DNA of 64,000 nt from Trichoplax sp. H2. Its lineage: Eukaryota; Placozoa; Uniplacotomia; Trichoplacea. Below, in pieces: positions 13,601 to 27,300 of this stretch. Numbering within the stretch: position 1 is the stretch's first letter; each line of letters begins with the position of its first letter. Location: the NCBI GenBank assembly GCA_003344405.1, contig NOWV01000210.1, forward strand, positions 62,001 through 126,000. The letters are read 5' to 3'. A model generated the notes under the pieces. That model was not told the origin of the DNA and made no database searches. It saw only the letters and a program-made list of their open reading frames with translations. The position numbers and the translations under genes are program-made.

Positions 13601-16600
13601 ATTGTCAATTCATCATCAGTAGGTTGTCCAATCGCTTCCGTAAATTTAAATTCGTATAACGCTAGTGCGAAGCTTTTCTGAGCTTTTGATAATTCTATGT
13701 AAAATAAAAATAATATATCATCACTACGCAGTATTATTTATCGCTAAACTAAAAATGCCAACATACGACCTTAGGTGTATTGGAACACAGTAATCAATAT
13801 AATAATCATATTTTTAATAGTTTCATCTTGGATAAAAATCGAACGAATGGATACAGTCTTAGCCAATACAGCAGTAGGCAGTATTTTAAATAAATAATTT
13901 GACGAAAAAGTGGCAAAGGAAATGTTGATAAAATGGTTGATTAATAAACGGTATTTGTCAACAAGTTTGAAAAAGGAGAGCGTATCACTTATGACGAGTT
14001 CCGATTAATACACGACATACTGTACTGGGAGTCAATTGCGATACTAAGTGCTACTTTTAAGCGATAAGTTAATCTGTCAACTTTGGAATTGAGATTCGAT
14101 TAATCTATTCGAATTTGCTAAAGGTCAAAGTTGTACTTTTAAACGGGGAGAAAAAGAACTGTAATACCATGACTTTGCTACCTGAAAATAGTCTATCTTC
14201 AACTCGGTAATCACTATTATAGCAAAGGGCAATCATATTTTTCTTTAAAGCTAAAGGGAGACCTTCATTTCATTTTGAAAGGATCTTTTTTCATATCCTT
14301 GCTATTCCAGTTTTATTGAAAAATAAGTATATTACTAGAAGAAGTTTTTAAAATAGCGTTTCTATTATAGATCGTTATGGTGTCGTGGAATACCTCAAAA
14401 GCAAATAATATTCGATTTAAATTTGATTTAAGACGGTCATGCGGTCTTATTCATTTTGAATGAATAAGTAAAAATGATTTCTGCACTTTATCTATTTACA
14501 CCATTTCGACATTAATGAATACAGCATCAATTGCTATATATCAGGAAAGTATGATGGACAATACAAGACTAGTGTATTTGTAGTGGGAAAAGTTGATGAC
14601 GTTGTATTTCAGAAACGGTTTTAAGCATGCTATAAAGGGAGTAACATGTAGATACTAGTCCATTGCATCGAGCAGCCCAAAGTTGATCGAATGCCTTAAT
14701 GCAAATAGGTCATTTTATTGAGATAGTCGTTACATCCTTTCCATCGAAAATACATAAGAGTAATAATTATAAATATCAATTACGACATGGTTCAACTACT
14801 GTACGAATTAAGCCATCCCAAGTAGAAATTGGAGGATGGTGATTTCAGGAACAGGTTCAGAAAGCCATCACAAAAGTAATCATAGCGCCAAATTTAATTT
14901 TGATCTTCTTTTCTCCCTTGTAGTAAATACATTATGGCGTATAACGTATTAAATTTAGGCCCAGTGTTTGCTAATCAATTGTATCGCTGTATTTAAACTT
15001 TTCTTGCAAAACCTGAATAATTGAAGACTGTTGTAGTCAATAATCGAAAAGGGACAGCAATTGTTTCAATTCGGCAAAAAGATTGATAATATACCTTGCT
15101 AGAGTAGCACTCATTTATTTCTAACCGATACGACTGACCGATTAATTTAGCATCAATGGTGGAAAGAGTTTTTCATTTCAACATGAGCAATACTTGCTTG
15201 CAAAATGACACGGATAATGACAGCTTATGGATAGTGGTTGACATCATTCTCAATTCATTTCTATATCTTTAAGGAGTACTTCAATTAACGTAATTAATTG
15301 ATGTTGGAAGCTTGTAAGGAATGTCATTGTACTAAAGACTAAAAATGGGTTAACGGATACGTTAAAATACTTCAAGTGTCCTTTAACATCCTTGATGAGT
15401 CAATCCTTGCATCCAACATTATTGTCGATGGTTAACGTGGATCATGTTGCGACATTGACGAGAAATTGCTTGCCGCATCTCGTCACGACCTTCCATTTTC
15501 TCCTGTTATTTAGTGCGTTCATTTCAATTTGGTGATGATTTAGAATGGCTGCTGCGGCAAGTTTTCTATATAGAGATATACTACTACGGTAGTGTAGTCA
15601 GCTACTTGTTGGAGATCATGGCAAGGGTTTTTTTCTCTTACAAGTCGTTGGTGTAACTAGGTGTTATTCCATACTATTCCCCCTTCAATTGAAGTTGAAG
15701 AAATTGTTCAAGCTTGCTATCGTATCCTCCATTTTCATACTACTGTACTGTGTGTGCATCATCACAGAATAAATGACCGTTATTGTGGAGATTGGAGTTG
15801 ATAGCCTGTTTTTTTCTTAATCAATAGCATTTAAAAGGTCATGGATAAATAAAAATATAGTGGCTGATATCGGATGGCGATTACATCAATATTATTGTAA
15901 GACGTCCAATTGTGGCAGGCATAACAACTGTAGTAGGAATGTAGGATAGAGCAAGGACTAGCAACGATTAATGTTGCACTCTACCCTACCTGCGGTCGAA
16001 TGGAATGATGCCTTGTGAAAATTATTCTCATGTTACGAAAGCCTTGCTGCTCTTTTGCTTTGCGTCCTTTCTCCTTGTACTAACCAATCTCATTTTTGGC
16101 GAAATGGAAAGGACTCCCTCAAGTCGCCTGGCCAACTAGGCCACTACTATCGATTAAGGTATCTATTTGCTAGCACAAGATCGACTTGATCTCTAGCTGA
16201 AAATGGTGACCATATCCATTTCATCGTGGCCATTGCGAATAGAGGGTTGCATCAATTTATGTCTTGTATGGGGTGTTACACTGTCATTCGGTATACGTGG
16301 TACGTCAGGAATTGGAGCTTTTGGTTGGGTTCAAATGTCCGCGATGATTGTTTATAAAAAGTTATGTTTGAAAAAGTCATGAAAGGTATTTTCTTCCTTC
16401 ATGACTGTCTCAGTAGAAATAGAATGGATATTTTAGCTATCCTTGATTTTAATGCCCTATACCATAAGCCATATTCGCCATAGTCTATGGACGAATCTCT
16501 AGTATGCCTAGAGCTCCCTTGGCTTTGTTTACTATCGTTGGACATGGCCTTTGCAGAACTCGATTGGCAATCCAACATCCGTTCCACTGGGTCGACATCA

Positions 16601-16914
16601 TTGTAGCGAATAGGATAGCGAAGCCTACGCCGTAGCTCCTTCATGCTGACTAAAGGCAGATCTTGTTGGGTGGGTACAGCCAATCACAGAGGTTGGAGGG
16701 GTGAAAAATAAAAAGGGAAAAAAAAAAAGAGGACCGACCTACAGATCTTTAACTTACGCGTTATCGCACTCAGGAGTTTGCGACTTTCTTTCAGTAATCC
16801 CTTCAAGGCATCACTGGTATCTTCTAATTCTCCTTCGTGCGAGTGAAGATTGGATCGGAAATAAGGACTATCCGTTAAACATTCTGCCGGCTCTAATGGT
16901 AACAGAACCATCAC
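7657..16914 (-). CDS. ARHGAP26: GRAF-family BAR-PH-RhoGAP-SH3 protein
   Basis: About 26 exons encode about 730 residues, matching human GRAF (ARHGAP26/10/42; orthology within the trio is not resolved). Minus-strand exons: 16914-16758, 13694-13599, 12776-12715, 12464-12393, 12258-12157, 11998-11888, 11747-11705, 11589-11528, 11428-11369 (BAR, residues about 1-255); 11213-11138, 11065-10977, 10867-10830, 10566-10504, 10391-10313 (PH, to about 370); 10213-10177, 10082-10023, 9931-9857, 9761-9683, 9536-9478, 9395-9290, 9211-9052 (RhoGAP, to about 562); 8947-8917, 8793-8593, about 8247-8146 (Ser/Pro linker); 7949-7870 and 7748-7657 (SH3). The start MMVLLPLEPAECLTDSPYFR fits the family N-terminus. 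The RhoGAP arginine finger is in GLGEQGLYRLVG. SH3 signatures are LYQCKGEYDKELSFEANQ and EEPGWLYGTI...GLIPENYVEI. The family senses curved membranes and inactivates Rho GTPases in clathrin-independent endocytosis and adhesion. The phase between 8793-8593 and the next exon does not match, so a small linker exon is missing or a splice site is misplaced. Intron 1 is 3 kb. Confidence 0.94.
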
Positions 16915-17143
16915 TGCAATCGATCAAGTCAATGAGTTCAGGAAAAGGACAATCTCTTGCTTAAAAATGGCCTACAATCTAGCGTAGAAATGAGCAAACA
17001 GATTGGACTAGACAGCGAGCGAATGGACTCTTTCTCCTTTCCTACCACTGGATCGCAGTAGAGTAAATAGAGTCGACGCATTCGACGTCGTTACTTATAG
17101 CATCCTTCAAGCATGCGCAGTATAGCCGATTCAGGCCAAGACT

Positions 17144-17338
17144 GAGTGAGACTGAGGCGTCACACTCCACTGCAGCGTCACAGTATAGTACCGTATGACC
17201 CAGTACAGTTGATTGAGGCATAGGCTGACTGAGACTGCGGCGTCACACTCCACTGTAGCGTCACAGTACAGTACCGTATGACCCAGTACAGTTGATTGAG
17301 GCATAGGCTGACTGAGACTGCAGCGTCACACTCCACTT
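17144..17338. repeat. Tandem repeat, 83-bp unit, about 2.4 copies
   Basis: The block CACACTCCACTG recurs at 17161, 17244 and 17327, an exact 83-bp spacing. Intervening sequence (CAGTACAGTTGATTGAGGCA and neighbours) is almost identical between copies, so the array is recent. It lies about 250 bases upstream of the GRAF start codon and contains GTAC-type motifs. Confidence 0.85.
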
Positions 17339-17499
17339 GCGACGAGTCACTACTGATGCCAAGTCACCCGAGTTGAAGAAGAGCACACTAGAGTCTACTC
17401 GAATACACCGCCACTACGGTAATAGTGCGACTCATACTGAGGTTCATCGACTACTTTACTCTACACAGTATGACAGATCGATTCCGCATGTGTTGGCGC

Positions 17500-18225
17500 G
17501 AGATGGGCCAACATGGCAAAACACAACTGTACCACTGTACTCTACAGTCTACAGTCTACAGTGTCGAAAAGAATCGAGTACTGTAGCTGAGCATACAATA
17601 CAGTAATCGGCTGCAACTTCACTAGGAGTACCTTGACGCTTCAGTACAGTATCATACAGTACATAGCAATGCCTGTACAGTACTTGGAAATCGGTAGCTT
17701 GAAGACACCAACAAGTTCCGCAAGATCACAACATTTCTTCTGGAAAATGGACGTACACGTACTTCGGCGTTACTGTGTAGTTAATATGTCTTTCTGCTTA
17801 GAGACTGTAGACGAGAGAGAGAGAGAGAGCTGTTTTAGAAATGGCAACTTTATTACCCGAAGTCAGCTAGGTACAAAGTAGAGAGAGAGTTATGCTGTTG
17901 CACAGAGAAGGGATTCTGAACGCAACTCGCTAACCCACTTGCTGTATACTGTATGGAGTAGATGGTGACCGACTGTAGTGCGATTCTGTACATATTAGCA
18001 TCATCATTTACGTCAGTATACTAGTGTACTGTAATGGAGAAGTGTACATGATTCATGAATAAATGAGCAATGATATGACAGGCCCATCATATTTACTCAA
18101 ATAGTAACCATTTGGGCAAAATAACTTGCACAATAAGTTCTGTGCAGTAGAGTACAATATAGTAATGATATTCTACTGTACAGCACACTGTACAGTACAT
18201 TCAAGTGTACATGGTGTACACGGGA
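17500..18225. repeat. Cluster of GTAC/TACAGTA palindromic motifs upstream of the GRAF gene
   Basis: Repeated TGTACTCTACAG, CTACAGTCTACAGT, CAGTACAGTATCATACAGTA, CCTGTACAGTACTTGG, TACTGTACAGCACACTGTAC and AGTGTACATGGTGTACAC occur within about 700 bases. The same vocabulary recurs at 21.3, 37.7 and 58.3 kb. The cluster lies upstream of the GRAF start. Whether it is regulatory or repeat-derived cannot be told from sequence alone. Confidence 0.6.
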
Positions 18226-21200
18226 CAGCTCTTTTGGTTACCGCCGCAATCGCGGACTTAAAGTACATTTGCTTCAAAGTGGTGAAAACTGCCTCTATCA
18301 CCTGTTCGTAGAATGAAGTGCTTTAGTGAAGGAGTCTGTCAGCCAGTCAACAATTTCTTCTCTCTCTCGCTAGGAAAAAAAATAGTGTGAACCAACGTAT
18401 AGTAGGATTGTATTGGATACAATGAAATCTTGCTTACTGTAAACCTGTCATTCCACACTTTCCCTATTGCCTAGGATACTTACGGGAAAAAAGTGTCCAT
18501 CCACGCAAAATGGAGGCGTACCAATCAACAAGAATGCGAAGCTTTAGTTCATCGGTTGTATCATTCGCCACTGTTGTATACGAAGCTGTATACTACAGTA
18601 GAATGATTGAATTAATTAATTACGGTAGGCGTTCAGCAACGCAGTAGGACTAGATCACGTCATTCTTATGCCTATTTTGAAAGACCTCCAACTGAGGCAA
18701 CAAATGAATCGATTCAAATAGAATAGTCAATAGAATAGACGAGTAGATACCAGTAGATCATTACTTTTTACGGGTAGTAATTAGTCTATAGTCTTGGTTA
18801 ATTAGCCGACATTGATTTATTCAACTATCATGGGTCGTTGATAATGTTGATACAGTAAGACAATTAGCTTTGCACTTTACTAATAAATAATCCAGTAGCT
18901 TAATAAACCGCTAATTTGAAAGAAAAATTCCAATACCGGATGTCATTATACTGTAGTCATTGTAATGAAATGAATTATCCGTTAGCCACGGATGGCTGTT
19001 ATTAAAATAGAGACGAAATATTGCATCATGCCAATAAGTATGAAATGCTTGCGACCTAGAACATAGATCAATCAACACTCTAATCATTCTACCTACATTC
19101 TAGTATGATCTTGACTAACCCAAATAATTTGGGATACAATGGATACTAATCACTCATGATATTCTACCTACAGTAAGCCAGTTTTTCTTACTGTTAATAA
19201 TAATTGTGAACTAATGCTTATTGAATAGATACAGTTTTTATGACATGGTTACTAGTATTACAAGAAAAATGTGCTTTACCTATTTTAATCTACCAGTGCT
19301 ACGTAATGGCTTTATCACTAAAAACTCGCTCTCTGGTATTTACGAATGGCGAATCATGCGCCATAGCCGTATGTACGTATCATCCAATTTTTGCGGGTTG
19401 CCGTCGGCATTAAGTGCATGACATTGATTATCATTCTAGAATGAATTTTCAAAACGATATGAAGTATAAATTTAATCAAGGTATAGCTGGACTTATCGTA
19501 GTGCACTGTATGGCAATTATTTTGGGGATAGCCAGATTCCCCTAACTTGTAAAATCATATTCTTAAACAATAACGTAATTTATGGTGCTCTATCTTATCG
19601 TATCTACTGTATATTATGACTGTTATGTTGCAAAAGTTTTACAATGTCACGGAACTAGTTATCAAAATGATAATAGAATCATTTGGCATCCTGGATACAG
19701 GTATAGTTCTGTGATTGTTATATTATAGTACGCGCGTATGTATTGGCCAACAATTAATTATAATAATTTCTTTTTAATGATATTGGCTATGATCGTATCG
19801 ATTCTTACTACACCTATCTGGTATTGCACTTTAAAGTAGCCTAGAATGGAATGGACTGATATACTGAATGAGACAAGTGCTAAATCTCTTGTCGATAACT
19901 GATTTGAGAAATGATCAAGGAATGAGACTAAAGATGAAGAACACGCGACAGGTATGAGTAAAGGCAATAGGATAGGATAATTTCATCACCAGTGTAAGAA
20001 ATAAAGGAGTTTCTTTATCGGTGATCCTATTTATTTAGAATAAGAATCATGCGTATCTAAAAGAAAAGAAAATTAGAACCTCAAGATGTAATAAACTACA
20101 GAAGATAGAAGATCTTTGTGATCACATCTCTATCATTGCTGAAGCTAACTTGCAACAATCTACTCATTTTGTTACAATAATGCAATTTCTATAGTAAGCT
20201 AATCAATGATATAAGTTGCTGTGTGATATAATTGTAATGACTTAAACCAGATTGTAATCAAGTCTCTAACATATCTGCACTGTTTAAGAATTGTTATTAG
20301 GTGTGAAACGCTTGATTCTTAGAAAGTGTTGTAAACAGATGCAGTAGGAATACAGAACGTTGATATGTTGCTGTTTACACATTTTGTTATAATCATTATA
20401 TATGTTACGGCCAAAACCCGAAGTCCGGCTAAGTATAAATCCATGTACGTTAGTATGTGCTTTACCTCTACAGTACTGATTCAATATATCGACATGATGG
20501 CGGTCTATCAAGTGGTATCTATCTATCACTACTCTGCTGTAAAACCCTCCCACCCAGCCCTAAAAAGAGCGCGGCAGAGTATTGATCATCAGTATTATTC
20601 ACTGCTTAAACTGATTTGAAACTATCATAGATGTCGTTATGACAGTATACTCGTATAAGCCGTTTACAGTTGATGATGTTTTCATTCCATACCGTTGTAG
20701 TCAAGAGCACGATGATATCATAACCAAATCATTCCTGTCCATTTTAGCTAGAATGCATTCAGTGTGCGATAGTTATGCGCGTATTATTATTGAAGGTATT
20801 TGTTGTAACACATGTTTTGATGTTTAGCCTGGTAGTGAACGTTGTTTGCGTGCCAATGGCCACCTATTGTATCTTAGCAAAAAACAACGAAATAATCCAG
20901 TTTACTCTGTCATGCTCAAGAGGCTCATTGATGACCATCAATGGATAGAAAGAAATTCCAATACGAATCGATCCCGACAATAAATTGCTGATCAATCACT
21001 CGTTCTAATCCTTATCATCCTTCTTGTCGATCTGCAGCACAAGTAGAGAGCCCTTACATCCCTTCCTTGATTAATAGCAATATTCTATCCAATGATATGC
21101 AAGATTATTGACTTCTTATTGACTACCGTTCTATAGCCAAAGCTCATTTGCTCAATCGGGAGTAGTTTTAGCGTCCATACCGGTTATACAATAGTCAATA

Positions 21201-21317
21201 AAGTGAATAGCGGCTTTATTCATGTCCATAGACAGTTGAAAACCACTGGAAAGAATTCCAACTACTGTATGAGTTGTTACCACCCGCTTGGGGTGTTATA
21301 CTAGTAGTGGCAGTGCA

Positions 21318-21385
21318 CTGACCACTTCCAGTACTGTACAGTTTACTCGTACACAGTGCTGTAGCCATGACTGCAAGTCATATTC
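21318..21385. repeat. Isolated member of the GTAC repeat family
   Basis: It contains CACTGACCAC, AGTACTGTACAG and TAGCCATGACTGCAAGTCA. Near-identical pieces occur around 37.6-37.8 kb (TAGCCATGATTGCAAATCA and CACTGACCAC), so the resemblance goes beyond the simple palindrome. Confidence 0.45.
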
Positions 21386-24315
21386 CGAGCGTGACACACA
21401 ACGGGGGCGGTAACGGTTCTCATCCCATCGTCGATCGTGTGGTGTCGCCCAACAGCGGCAAGCAACTATTGTTCTACTATCAGCGATTGAAAACAATACA
21501 TCAAGTCATTTAGATTGATAAGCTCATTTGCGTAACAATACCTTGTCGGTTATATCATTGTATTCTTATCTGTGAAGTTCAAGCTAGAGCGTCAGTCTAC
21601 GCATTTTTTGAAGGTAAAAAAAAATATCCCCAAGCCTCCAAGCTTTCCTTCTAATCCTTCGTCCACTCCATTTGGATTTATTGAGCTTCAAAAGAACACC
21701 AATCCATCAAGCTTGCCAATTGAATTCCTGCATTTTCTTGGTTAATCATCCAATTACTTGATTGGGTTCATCATTTCCATTACTAGGTAACTAACTTCAA
21801 TAAATGACAGCCAAATAGTAAGACTTTTATCTAAACAACGGAGTAGGTTGTACAGCATGATTCATCACAACCAGTATCAACAACAGTAATGGAGGTGGTC
21901 GACAATATCGTTGGTAAGGTGCATTTTCCCCCTATTTTATAAGACCAACCAACCATCATGGCCATCATCCAGTGGCCACAACATTAAGGTGTAGTTAATG
22001 ACGATTACAGTTGACTTGATATGATGTTAAATGCTGTTGGTCATCGCCACGGAACCAAATTGATTTCATGATTCTGAACGTGGATGGACGACCAACATGA
22101 TCGATGACGACCGGTTACAGTCAAATCAAACTGCTTGCAGGCCTATTCATAGCTTAAGGATCATTATTTAATCTGACTAGTATTAGTCTAGTTTTCCTTG
22201 ACGCTGCAATTTCGACATCCATTCATCGATCGATGATTCTACTACGAAACTAGCATACGATCTACAGTATGTAAGCGATAGAAGATAATCGATCATGATA
22301 ACATCATGATCATTAGATAATACAAGATAAGGTACTCTATCAAACTTGCACATTTTTCTGCTTGCATTGGCACTATTTAGCTTGAGTCATAAGCTGTTTT
22401 GAATTCTTAATTGGTATCGCTTTCTTCCATTTTGCAAAGTGGATATCAATGTGTAGAAAGAAAATTCAATTACGGGATAGTCTAGGGTCAATGGAGACGC
22501 CATTCGATAGTGACATCGATCAAAGGCGATAAAAATAGGGGCAATAAAAGGCGAGATACTCCAATTCACGTTGTTGCACTGATCGTAATCTGTCTCAACC
22601 ATGTATGTTTTCAATTTTTCTCATAACTGGGCCAGGAGAGATTCTATCGTAGTCATCTACAAAACTAACTCTTGCCATTGAAACAACGATAATTGGATGA
22701 AATTAAACTTTTTAAAATCAGTTACTTTACAGTCAGTACGAACGCCATCCTCCAAATCAATCATCTCGACTTTATGCTTGTTTTGATACTGACCATTATG
22801 TTCACTATTAATTAAGCCAGTTGCAAGACAGGAAAACCAATTGATTCTCTTTATTTTCAATTCATAACAACTTGATGTGATTCTTCGTAATCAATTCCCA
22901 CTGCGTTCCTACGAAAGAGGGTAAAATGTTCTTGTTCTGATTTCTTATTTCTGTCCATTCCTACAAAGCAGGAATGGAGTTTACAACCGAGTGGATAGCA
23001 TCAGCTTTGAGCGTACGCGGTTTGAATTTGCTCTCATTATTTCAACCCTATACCCTAGCTATTTGTACAAAGTCATGATTGTAGTCATCTTAGAACTGAA
23101 ATAGTCTAATTGAACCGATTCAATTATAGATTGACATTAATTGCCATCGCTGTTCGTTGCGATATTAAATTAAGATGTGCAAATTGAGCGTACGTCATGA
23201 TAAAAAAGGATAGACTGTAGTATCAGATAACATTCATTGCCTGTTCAACTCTGATACTTGATACAATCAATTTACTCCATTTTTGAAAATTCACAAGGTA
23301 GAAATAACTCTTCGTTAATAATGACTTTTATTATCCATCAATTTTCAATCGCACGGTAGTTCATAGATTCTCACAGTATGAAATCATACTTGTACTAATA
23401 GTTCACCTCATCCTAAATCGTCATGAACTACGGCCAATCCAACAAATCCAATGGAAAGTCATGGCCAACACTGTATAATTTCCATTGGGTATTTATTTCG
23501 TTAGCTTACTAGCGGTCTGGACAGCTTTATAATCATTTTTACCGAGGACCGAAAGAGCAAAGTCATTCCATATTAACTATTTGCTAGTGGTAACGAATTG
23601 AATAGACACTGATTGACTACAAAAAGATGGCATAGTTTACTACTGCCGTCAAAATGATAGGATAGCGACGCTTTGAAAGGTGTTTGAAGAGAGAGAAATA
23701 GGTTAAGCAAGTTGAAAAGTTTGAAGTAATCCTTTGTAGTAATTTCTTATTCTCTATATGAATTAGTTTGTATAATCTTCGCTATAACAGTAAGCTCGCC
23801 GATGGGAATAACAGAATCATAGCTTATTTTTTATCCTAAATTAGTAATGGTAATGCTCATACAACAACTCGTCCACTTATTGTGCAGAATCATTTCACAA
23901 TTTATCGATTCGACCTTAACATAGTAATCACAATTTTCCAATATCAACGAATCAGCACGCAAACATAATTGTATTTAGGTTTTGCAAATTTCGCTTTTGA
24001 ATGTCAGCAATATAACCATCAATCGTTGAAAACTTGATTGAAGAATATAAAATGGCGTTATGACAATATTATGATAACGACAACATCTTTAATTCGTTTA
24101 TGCCTTGGTCTTCATTTAAGACTTATCATGCTGTGCATGGCATTGGCTCGAAAATATCTACCTTACTTTTATGAGATATTTCGACTTGTGTGTTTTCCAT
24201 CTTTATCATAGTCGAAAGACTAATCTAATCTACTTTTACGCTTGATATTATATAACGGATATTCATTTTTGATCCATTTTATACAATTTAGAAACGTTGA
24301 ATTACAAGTGGTAAC

Positions 24316-27300
24316 ATGTCACAATCAAGGTCAGTATTGACTTATATTCAACTTTGATGGTCTTGTCGATTGGTTAATCAATCATTTAAGTATCCGTGTT
24401 CTCGATTAATAATCTATCTACGTACTGTAGTAAAAGCTTATTATTACTCCGGTATCTAACGACAGTATTGCTAATCTTGCCCTCAAATGGTAGTTATTCG
24501 ATCAATACTCTAGCCAATTTACTTTACAGATGACCAGCAATTTTACAGTAAACGTTAGTTTTGCTGTCTTTAAAACTTTAAATGTATTAGGTCCTATGAG
24601 TATCCGTGTAACGGCTGCTACAGATATGAAGCGCGTGAAAAACAAACTTAGATATTACCTTTCCTATTTTAAATTTATATATTTGATCTATTAGTATCCT
24701 TCTACAACGGTTTTTGATTAATACTCCTATAGACTCTATAGAAAGCGAGCAGTTGGCAATATTAAATAATTAACATCAGCTTTCCTATCTTTAAATATAT
24801 ATGTTTCATCATACTCTATCGATATCCTTGAAATTTTTATTCAAGTAACGCTCAACAGCAATAGCTATTATGCCAAGTGTGTAATGGGCAGTTTTAAAAT
24901 ATCACTGTAGCTTTCTTATCTCAAGTTAAAACTAATGTAGTAGATCATTAGTAGTCCTTTAATCATGAAATACTTGATAGCTTTATACACATATGTTAAC
25001 TATAAGAGGACATAAGAGCAATTTTGTGCTTAAATACTATCGAATGATATGACCTTGAAAGATGGACTTGTGTAGGGCAGTGAATTGGTGGTGTGGCTGG
25101 TAATTATACTACTTTGAACTTTATTTTAACATCAAATTTTAATTCTAACAGCAACAGTAAAATCCTCCGTATTCATCTGAAAGATTGCAGCGATGGAATC
25201 GGTAAAATCTTACTAACTTATTACATCAGTTCATAAAATAATAATTATACTTTAATATTCTTTAGCGATCAATAGAAACGAACAAGAACGATAACCTCTT
25301 TGATACTATACTAACAAATTGATTTCATGATTGCATATTATAGGTGTAAGGATAATTGGTGGAACAAACAGTGCAGCTGGAAGACCATTCGGAATTTTTA
25401 TTAAAGCATTAGTATCTGATAAAGCAGCTAAGAAAAGTGGTAATGATAATCAAATGCTAAAATCACCTCTTTGAAATATTTTTTAATTCATATGAAACCC
25501 TTTAGCCTTATAATTGAATCATTTCATCAGAGTACAAACTCTAGCTAAAAAATTAAACCTTAAAATTAAACTTTCGTTTGATTTAAAACCAAACTGAGTT
25601 GATTGATTTATCTTTTGTACAATTTAGGTCAATTACTGGAAGGGGATCTCTTGCTTAAAGTTAATGGAATCGATTTGCAAGGGATTTCTAGCGATAAGTA
25701 ATTTTATTTCATTGATAAGATCGTAATTTTTTTATAGCATAGAAACCTAAGTATTTTATTTAATATTGTATTGCTAGATGTACTAATGCCCTAAAATCAT
25801 TTCGTTTACAATCTCGTCTGAATAAATTATAGAGCTGTATCTATTTTAAAATCGGCTTCGCAATCAGATGATATCAAGCTTATCATAGCAAGAGGAGGAG
25901 ATGCAAGGTGGGTTACTGTGCTGAAATATGACTTTATGCACAGTGTATCATATACAAATAAATCAACCGTAAAATCGTAGCATTTGCTAATGTGTTAACT
26001 GAATCATTAAGTCTTCAATACTGTAAAAGAGCTTTCAATAGAACATTAATAAACGGCTTTATTGTGGCTGTAAACTATCTTAACAAAGATTTCATTGAAT
26101 TAGAGCCGAATATGAACGATTGCTCGCAGGATTATCAGGAAAATTGAACGGCGCCGATGGATGTAAATTTTTGATAGCCAAACATTAATTGTCTGATCAA
26201 CGACATAGTGTACTTGATTTTAAAATGCTTACAATTAGCTATTACTATTCCTAATTACTGTAGATTTGAATTTATTTAACCAGTTTTTATACCCTGAAAA
26301 TTTTCATTTACAGTATCAAAGAACTTAATTTGAATTCCTCATTTGTATTTATCCTGATTAGCTAAATCGAATTGGGTTTGGAATGCTAACGGTAAAACTA
26401 TGCAACCTGTCACGTCGCAAAACGGTGCTGTTCCAGAATATGAATATGTTCCTAGTGGTCTTCCTAATGGATATAAATCGAACCATGCAAGTTATGGCGA
26501 TAATAAACGCCCGTATTCTATATCGTCACAATCCAGATCTTCCCAGCAGTCTTTCTATTCCGACTTTAGTGCCACACCAGAAAAAGATATCAACTCCAGT
26601 AATCAAGATAGACGTAGTTATATGAGCACATCCATGCCAAAACTAAATGGTTCTCCCGGATCATATCGTCGATTAGATAGCCAAATTTCCATTGAAGATC
26701 GTCCCTCTACTAATTCAGGCCATAGGGGAAATCAGGCATGGCATTCTTCTCCACCATCTGGAAATAAAAGGTCCGTTTCTACTGACCGTGTAGATCGAGG
26801 CAGTACTAATCAAATTTCATCACAAAGGCACGATTTATCCGGTAATGGCCAATACCCTTCAATGCCCAATGTCTACCAACAAGGCAAAGCACGTCAAGAT
26901 AGAATAGATCATAATAAATCTTCAGAAAGATCGACCTCCTTATCAGCAACTGGCAATAATTCTAGGACTACGCCAATAGATTCAAGAGCTAGATTTGTGG
27001 TCATTAATAAAACACAAGCAGGTTTAGGTTTAAGCCTAACAGGAGGTAGCGGCCAACCATTAATTGTGGAAGAAATTGTTCCAGGTGGTGATGTCTACAA
27101 GGCAAGTGAAACATCAGCATTACATTATGTTCTTTAGTTTTCTTGACTTGTTAAAGTAATAATTTACTGCACAGTATTAACTTGGTATATTCGACACTAT
27201 TGTAGGATGGAAGAATGCGAAAAGGTGATCATATTGTTTCTATTATGGGCGAGCAATTAGTTGATGTTACAAAAGAATATGCAAAATCAATTATTACAAG

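Larger units (their letters stand above)
16915..24315. other. Long gene-poor stretch between two divergent gene starts
   Basis: This 7.4-kb stretch separates the starts of the GRAF and STXBP4 homologues. Parts of it (about 16.9-18.7 kb and 20.3-22.3 kb) are visibly less AT-rich than the rest. They carry GTAC palindromes, a tandem 83-bp repeat and a short GA microsatellite (about 17813-17829). Short open frames (17337-17606, 20639-20827, 21296-21496 on minus) show no family similarity and are not called genes. Confidence 0.5.

Noticed and set aside
16684-16757. Continuation of the GRAF exon 1 frame past the GTAAGT donor
   Set aside because: It reads into a Phe-rich A/T tract, while splicing at 16758 joins in phase to the conserved next BAR exon.
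20639-20827. 62-codon frame in a less AT-rich stretch
   Set aside because: It has mixed composition that could be coding, but no homologue, splice context or neighbour supports it.
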